7,945 nucleotides of DNA from Muribaculaceae bacterium (GTDB lineage Bacteria; Bacteroidota; Bacteroidia; Bacteroidales; Muribaculaceae), in contig JAHHQT010000085.1 of NCBI GenBank assembly GCA_020026215.1, forward strand, positions 1 through 7,945. The letters are read 5' to 3'. The position numbers and the translations under genes are program-made. Of this stretch, positions 5,912 to 7,945 are shown one piece after another. The first letter of the stretch is position 1; every line of letters starts with the position of its first letter. The notes under the pieces were generated by a model, which ran no database searches, was not told where the DNA came from, and saw only the letters and a list, made by a program, of their open reading frames with translations.

Positions 5912-6644
5912 TTTCTTTGAATGTCAATTTTGAACGGCAAAGTGTTTCGCCGTTGCATTGTATTTCAGCCGAACTGAAATCTTCGTGGTCTTCCACGCCG
6001 ACAGTTACTTCGTCTTCGGCATAGCATTCCTTTACAAACGCAATTTCAAAACGTTCGATGGCTTTTTTGTCGAAGAAATCAAGTGTCCATTGGTTCAATA
6101 TCAGACAAATGTATTTCAAGGCGTTTACATGACGGTTGAAATCGATGTCGCTATATCGGAAAACATGGTTGGCCTGACGTTGGAAAGTGATAGGACGCAT
6201 TTTTGATTGTTTGGCAATCGGGCAGTCCTTTTCAGCCACGTAGTCTATCATATTATTATATAGGTTGGAAATGTCGCAACTTTCGCGAGTGGTACTGTTG
6301 ATGACCGACCAGATGGAACGACCGTAGCCCACTACTTTCCCGTTTTCGTCCAATACTTCGAAATTACGTTCCGAGAAATGACGGTTGTAAGATTCAATCC
6401 ATGTAACAAGGCTGTAGTTTTCGCCCACTTTCGGGTAGCGTTCCATTTCGATAGTCAGACGAGAAAGTACCCATGCTTGGTTTTCTTTGCGCAAACGCTT
6501 GTAGCCTACATTCCAACTGTTGGCATGAAGAGTGGCCACTTCAATCATTCTGTTGGCCAATAGCCACAAGGGCATTTCCTGTTCACCGTTGCATTCGGCA
6601 GGTGACATGTAATATTCCCGTGTAAAGAAATTATTTTTACTCAT
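5904..6644 (-). CDS. Acyl-ACP thioesterase (FatA/FatB-like, PF01643 type)
   Basis: 246 residues with two tandem hotdog domains (about 5-135 and 150-245), the layout of acyl-ACP thioesterases. It is expected to hydrolyse acyl-ACP in the cytoplasm and release free fatty acids; chain-length preference cannot be read here. The first domain has MPLWLLANRMIEVATLHAN (24-42), then QAWVLSRLTIEMERYPKVGE (56-75). The second carries the catalytic signature DIDFNRHVNALKY (166-178), with D168, N170 and H172 equivalent to the plant D..N.H triad region. FEIAFVKEC (199-207) supplies the downstream acidic or cysteine position (E206/C207). ATG 6644-6642 is the first in-frame start consistent with the N-terminal strand. 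It is transcribed divergently from greA and converges on tilS. Confidence 0.92.
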   Translation of the reverse strand: MSKNNFFTREYYMSPAECNGEQEMPLWLLANRMIEVATLHANSWNVGYKRLRKENQAWVLSRLTIEMERYPKVGENYSLVTWIESYNRHFSERNFEVLDENGKVVGYGRSIWSVINSTTRESCDISNLYNNMIDYVAEKDCPIAKQSKMRPITFQRQANHVFRYSDIDFNRHVNALKYICLILNQWTLDFFDKKAIERFEIAFVKECYAEDEVTVGVEDHEDFSSAEIQCNGETLCRSKLTFKERK

Positions 6645-6672
6645 AATTGCCGATAATCTAATAAAATTCGCA

Positions 6673-6744
6673 CAAATTTATCGTATTTATTTTAAAGAGG
6701 CAAATAAGCTGTCGTGAATGCAAAGATATACGTCGATAAATTTG
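6673..6744. repeat. 11-bp inverted repeat in the thioesterase/greA intergenic region
   Basis: CAAATTTATCG (6673-6683) and CGATAAATTTG (6734-6744) are perfect reverse complements separated by 50 bp. Each contains TAAATTTG, itself a TAnnTTTG match reading outward: minus strand at 6680-6673, plus strand at 6737-6744. The arms flank the thioesterase promoter, and the right arm includes the greA -33 TTTG. This may be an operator pair, alternative promoters, or chance in AT-rich DNA. Confidence 0.5.
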
Positions 6745-6752
6745 CTTTTCAA
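6720..6752 (-). promoter_or_regulatory. Acyl-ACP thioesterase promoter
   Basis: On the minus strand: TTG (6752-6750), 21-nt spacer, TATCTTTGC (6728-6720), a good Bacteroidota -33/-7 pair. Transcription would start near 6714, leaving a leader of about 70 nt. A second, closer -7 candidate TAAATTTG lies at 6680-6673. The core overlaps the divergent greA promoter between 6741 and 6752. Confidence 0.65.
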
Positions 6753-6773
6753 TTATTTAAAGATTATCTTTGC
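6741..6773 (+). promoter_or_regulatory. greA promoter
   Basis: TTTG (6741-6744), 20-nt spacer, TATCTTTGC (6765-6773): a near-ideal Bacteroidota promoter. Transcription would start near 6779, leaving a leader of about 84 nt before the greA ATG. That leader is long compared with the other units in this window and has a small hairpin near 6794-6812 and a T-rich stretch at 6825-6848. Confidence 0.75.
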
Positions 6774-6862
6774 AATAACGAAATATAAATTCATTGAGAG
6801 GGTCTCGATCAAGTGTGATGGAGATTCTTTTATTTTTATTAATTTTTAAAACAATTATCACC

Positions 6863-7336
6863 ATGGCAATCACGTACATGACCAAAGAAGGGTACGATAA
6901 AAAGATGCAAGAAATCGCTCAGCTTGAAAGCGTTGAGCGTCCAAGAATTTCGGCTGCTATTGCTGAGGCGCGCGATAAAGGCGACTTGTCAGAGAATTCT
7001 GAATATGACGCTGCAAAAGAAGCACAAGGTATGCTGGAAATGAAGATCTCTCAATTGAAGGATATGCTTGCAAATGCCCGCATCATTGATGAGGCAAACT
7101 TAAATACAGATGAAGTTCAAATCATGAACACCGTTACAATTAGAAATACTAAAAACGGTGCTACAATGACTTATACTATCGTTGCTGACTCTGAAGCTAA
7201 TCTAAAAGAAAAGAAATTGGCTTCAAGCACTCCTATTGCTAAAGGTTTGCTTGGCAAGAAAGTTGGAGACATCGCTCAAATCCAAGTTCCACAAGGTTTG
7301 ATGTCTTTCGAAATCATGAAAATTGAAATTCTTTAA
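6863..7336 (+). CDS. greA: Transcript cleavage/elongation factor GreA
   Basis: 157 residues, standard for GreA. It enters the RNA polymerase secondary channel and stimulates cleavage of backtracked RNA so that elongation can resume. Residues 1-78 form the antiparallel coiled coil, with the tip signature EARDKGDLSENSEYDAAKE (35-53). D41 and E44 are the acidic tip residues that help hold the catalytic Mg2+. Residues about 83-157 form the FKBP-like C-terminal domain, including TPIAKGLLGKKVGD (123-136). The frame is open back to a TTG at 6794, but those 23 residues are hydrophobic and not GreA-like; the ATG at 6863 begins MAITYMTKEGYDK, the usual Bacteroidota GreA start. A HIT gene follows 12 bp downstream and is probably cotranscribed. 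Confidence 0.97.
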   Translation: MAITYMTKEGYDKKMQEIAQLESVERPRISAAIAEARDKGDLSENSEYDAAKEAQGMLEMKISQLKDMLANARIIDEANLNTDEVQIMNTVTIRNTKNGATMTYTIVADSEANLKEKKLASSTPIAKGLLGKKVGDIAQIQVPQGLMSFEIMKIEIL

Positions 7337-7348
7337 TACAAAATAATC

Positions 7349-7747
7349 ATGGCTACAATTTTCAGTAAAATCATTGCAGGTGAAATTCCTTCATACAAGG
7401 TAGCTGAGGATGCAGAAAACTATGCATTCCTGGATATTAATCCGGTAAGTAAGGGACACGTATTGGTCGTTCCTAAAATTGAAGACGACTACATCTTTAA
7501 TCTTTCAGATGAAAGATATGTTTCACTGACTTTGTTTGCAAAGAAAGTGGCAAAGGCTGTAGATAAAGCTATCGAATGCAAACGTGTTGCTGTTGCAGTA
7601 ATCGGACTTGAAGTCCCTCACGCACACATTCACTTGATTCCTATTTCAGAAGAAAAAGACATGGATTTCAAAAAACCGAAATTGTCTTTGTCTGACGAAG
7701 AAATGAAGAAAATTGCTCAGTCAATCGCCGACGAATTCAATAAATAG
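7349..7747 (+). CDS. HIT-family (histidine triad) nucleotide-binding hydrolase, HinT-like
   Basis: 132 residues. The N-terminus TIFSKIIAGEIPSYKV (3-18) and AFLDINPVSKGHVLVVPK (26-43) are characteristic of the Hint branch. The histidine triad is HAHIHLIP (91-98), with H91, H93 and H95; H93 corresponds to the nucleophilic histidine of the HIT motif H-x-H-x-H-x-x. Family members are homodimers that hydrolyse adenosine phosphoramidates or acyl-adenylates; the natural substrate here is not known. The C-terminal 30 residues are lysine- and glutamate-rich, unlike the short tail of E. coli HinT. ATG at 7349, 12 bp after greA, with no promoter-like box in the gap, so it is the second gene of a greA-HIT operon ending at the terminator at 7778. 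Confidence 0.94.
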   Translation: MATIFSKIIAGEIPSYKVAEDAENYAFLDINPVSKGHVLVVPKIEDDYIFNLSDERYVSLTLFAKKVAKAVDKAIECKRVAVAVIGLEVPHAHIHLIPISEEKDMDFKKPKLSLSDEEMKKIAQSIADEFNK

Positions 7748-7777
7748 TGATAACTTTTATTATATGTTATACAAGAT

Positions 7778-7813
7778 GATGGGTAAACCGAACGGGTTTA
7801 CCCATCGTTTTTT
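7778..7813 (+). terminator. Strong intrinsic terminator after greA-HIT
   Basis: GATGGGTAAACC (7778-7789) pairs perfectly with GGTTTACCCATC (7795-7806) around a GAACG loop, giving 12 bp. It is followed by G and six T residues (7808-7813). The stem can be extended outward with A-U and G-U pairs into the T-run. It is oriented for plus-strand transcription; no T-run is present on the other side. Confidence 0.95.
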
Positions 7814-7903
7814 ACATCTGTTTCTGTAATATTTTAAATAAAATTAAGAAACGAGAGTAAAAATTTAATTTGAAATAAATAACTGTACGTCGGCAAAAAT
7901 TCG

Positions 7904-7912
7904 TACCTTTGC
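7904..7912 (+). promoter_or_regulatory. Promoter -7 box for the gene beyond the right edge
   Basis: TACCTTTGC matches TAnnTTTGC, so transcription would begin near 7918. No start codon with a convincing frame follows before the window ends at 7945, so the gene and its product are not visible. A 5-bp inverted repeat, GTACG (7885-7889) and CGTAC (7902-7906), overlaps the box. Confidence 0.65.
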
Positions 7913-7945
7913 AAAATATTTGAAAGAAAGATATAACTATTTTAG

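Noticed and set aside
6794..6862. N-terminal extension of greA from a TTG, or a hydrophobic leader peptide
   Set aside because: The 23 residues come from AT-rich leader DNA, GreA has no such segment, and ATG 6863 gives the family-standard 157 residues.
1..7945. CRISPR arrays, tRNA/rRNA genes, insertion sequences, attachment sites, defence or toxin-antitoxin systems
   Set aside because: I found no periodic direct repeats, cloverleaf-like segments, transposase motifs or paired small toxin/antitoxin genes on either strand.

Overview
This window looks like a chromosomal segment of a Bacteroidota bacterium, probably order Bacteroidales. Promoter-like boxes of the Bacteroides type (TAnnTTTG, mostly TATCTTTGC) sit in front of the transcription units. 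Starts show no obvious Shine-Dalgarno sequences. The proteins (PheS, TilS, a two-hotdog acyl-ACP thioesterase, GreA, HIT) read like Bacteroidales homologues. The content is mostly housekeeping. I see no insertion sequence, CRISPR array, tRNA/rRNA gene, prophage or recognisable defence system.

Layout. (1) Bases 1-242, minus strand: the N-terminal 80 codons of a small secreted protein with a GTG start, a signal peptide and a short beta-strand module resembling Por/T9SS C-terminal domains; it runs off the left edge. (2) Bases 328-4502, minus strand: a probable operon read pheS - nth - TRIC-type channel - gtrA - GT-C-like membrane protein. The last four genes are tightly packed (7-bp gap, ATGA overlap, 3-bp gap). 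An 11-bp perfect hairpin lies between pheS and nth. (3) Bases 4503-4602: a compact divergent promoter region with mirrored TTTTATTGC-N12/13-TATCTTTGC blocks for pheS and tilS. The tilS box nearly touches its ATG, which suggests a leaderless message. (4) Bases 4603-5901, plus strand: tilS, converging with only 2 bp between stops on an acyl-ACP thioesterase (5904-6644, minus). (5) Bases 6645-6862: a divergent intergenic region whose two promoters overlap at their -33 elements, flanked by an 11-bp inverted repeat. (6) Bases 6863-7747, plus strand: greA and a HIT-family gene, followed by a strong intrinsic terminator (7778-7813) and a new promoter (7904-7912) for a gene beyond the right edge.

Functionally the window joins translation (PheS charging tRNA-Phe, TilS making lysidine on tRNA-Ile), base-excision repair (Nth), transcript-elongation rescue (GreA), fatty-acid release (thioesterase) and a three-gene membrane group (TRIC, GtrA, GT-C-like). 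The last group is the least understood. GtrA-type proteins are thought to translocate polyprenyl-linked sugars and GT-C enzymes use such donors, but no GtrB-like cytoplasmic glycosyltransferase is seen here and the GT-C candidate is divergent. I did not find a convincing new multi-gene system; the best leads are this membrane group and the promoter architecture.
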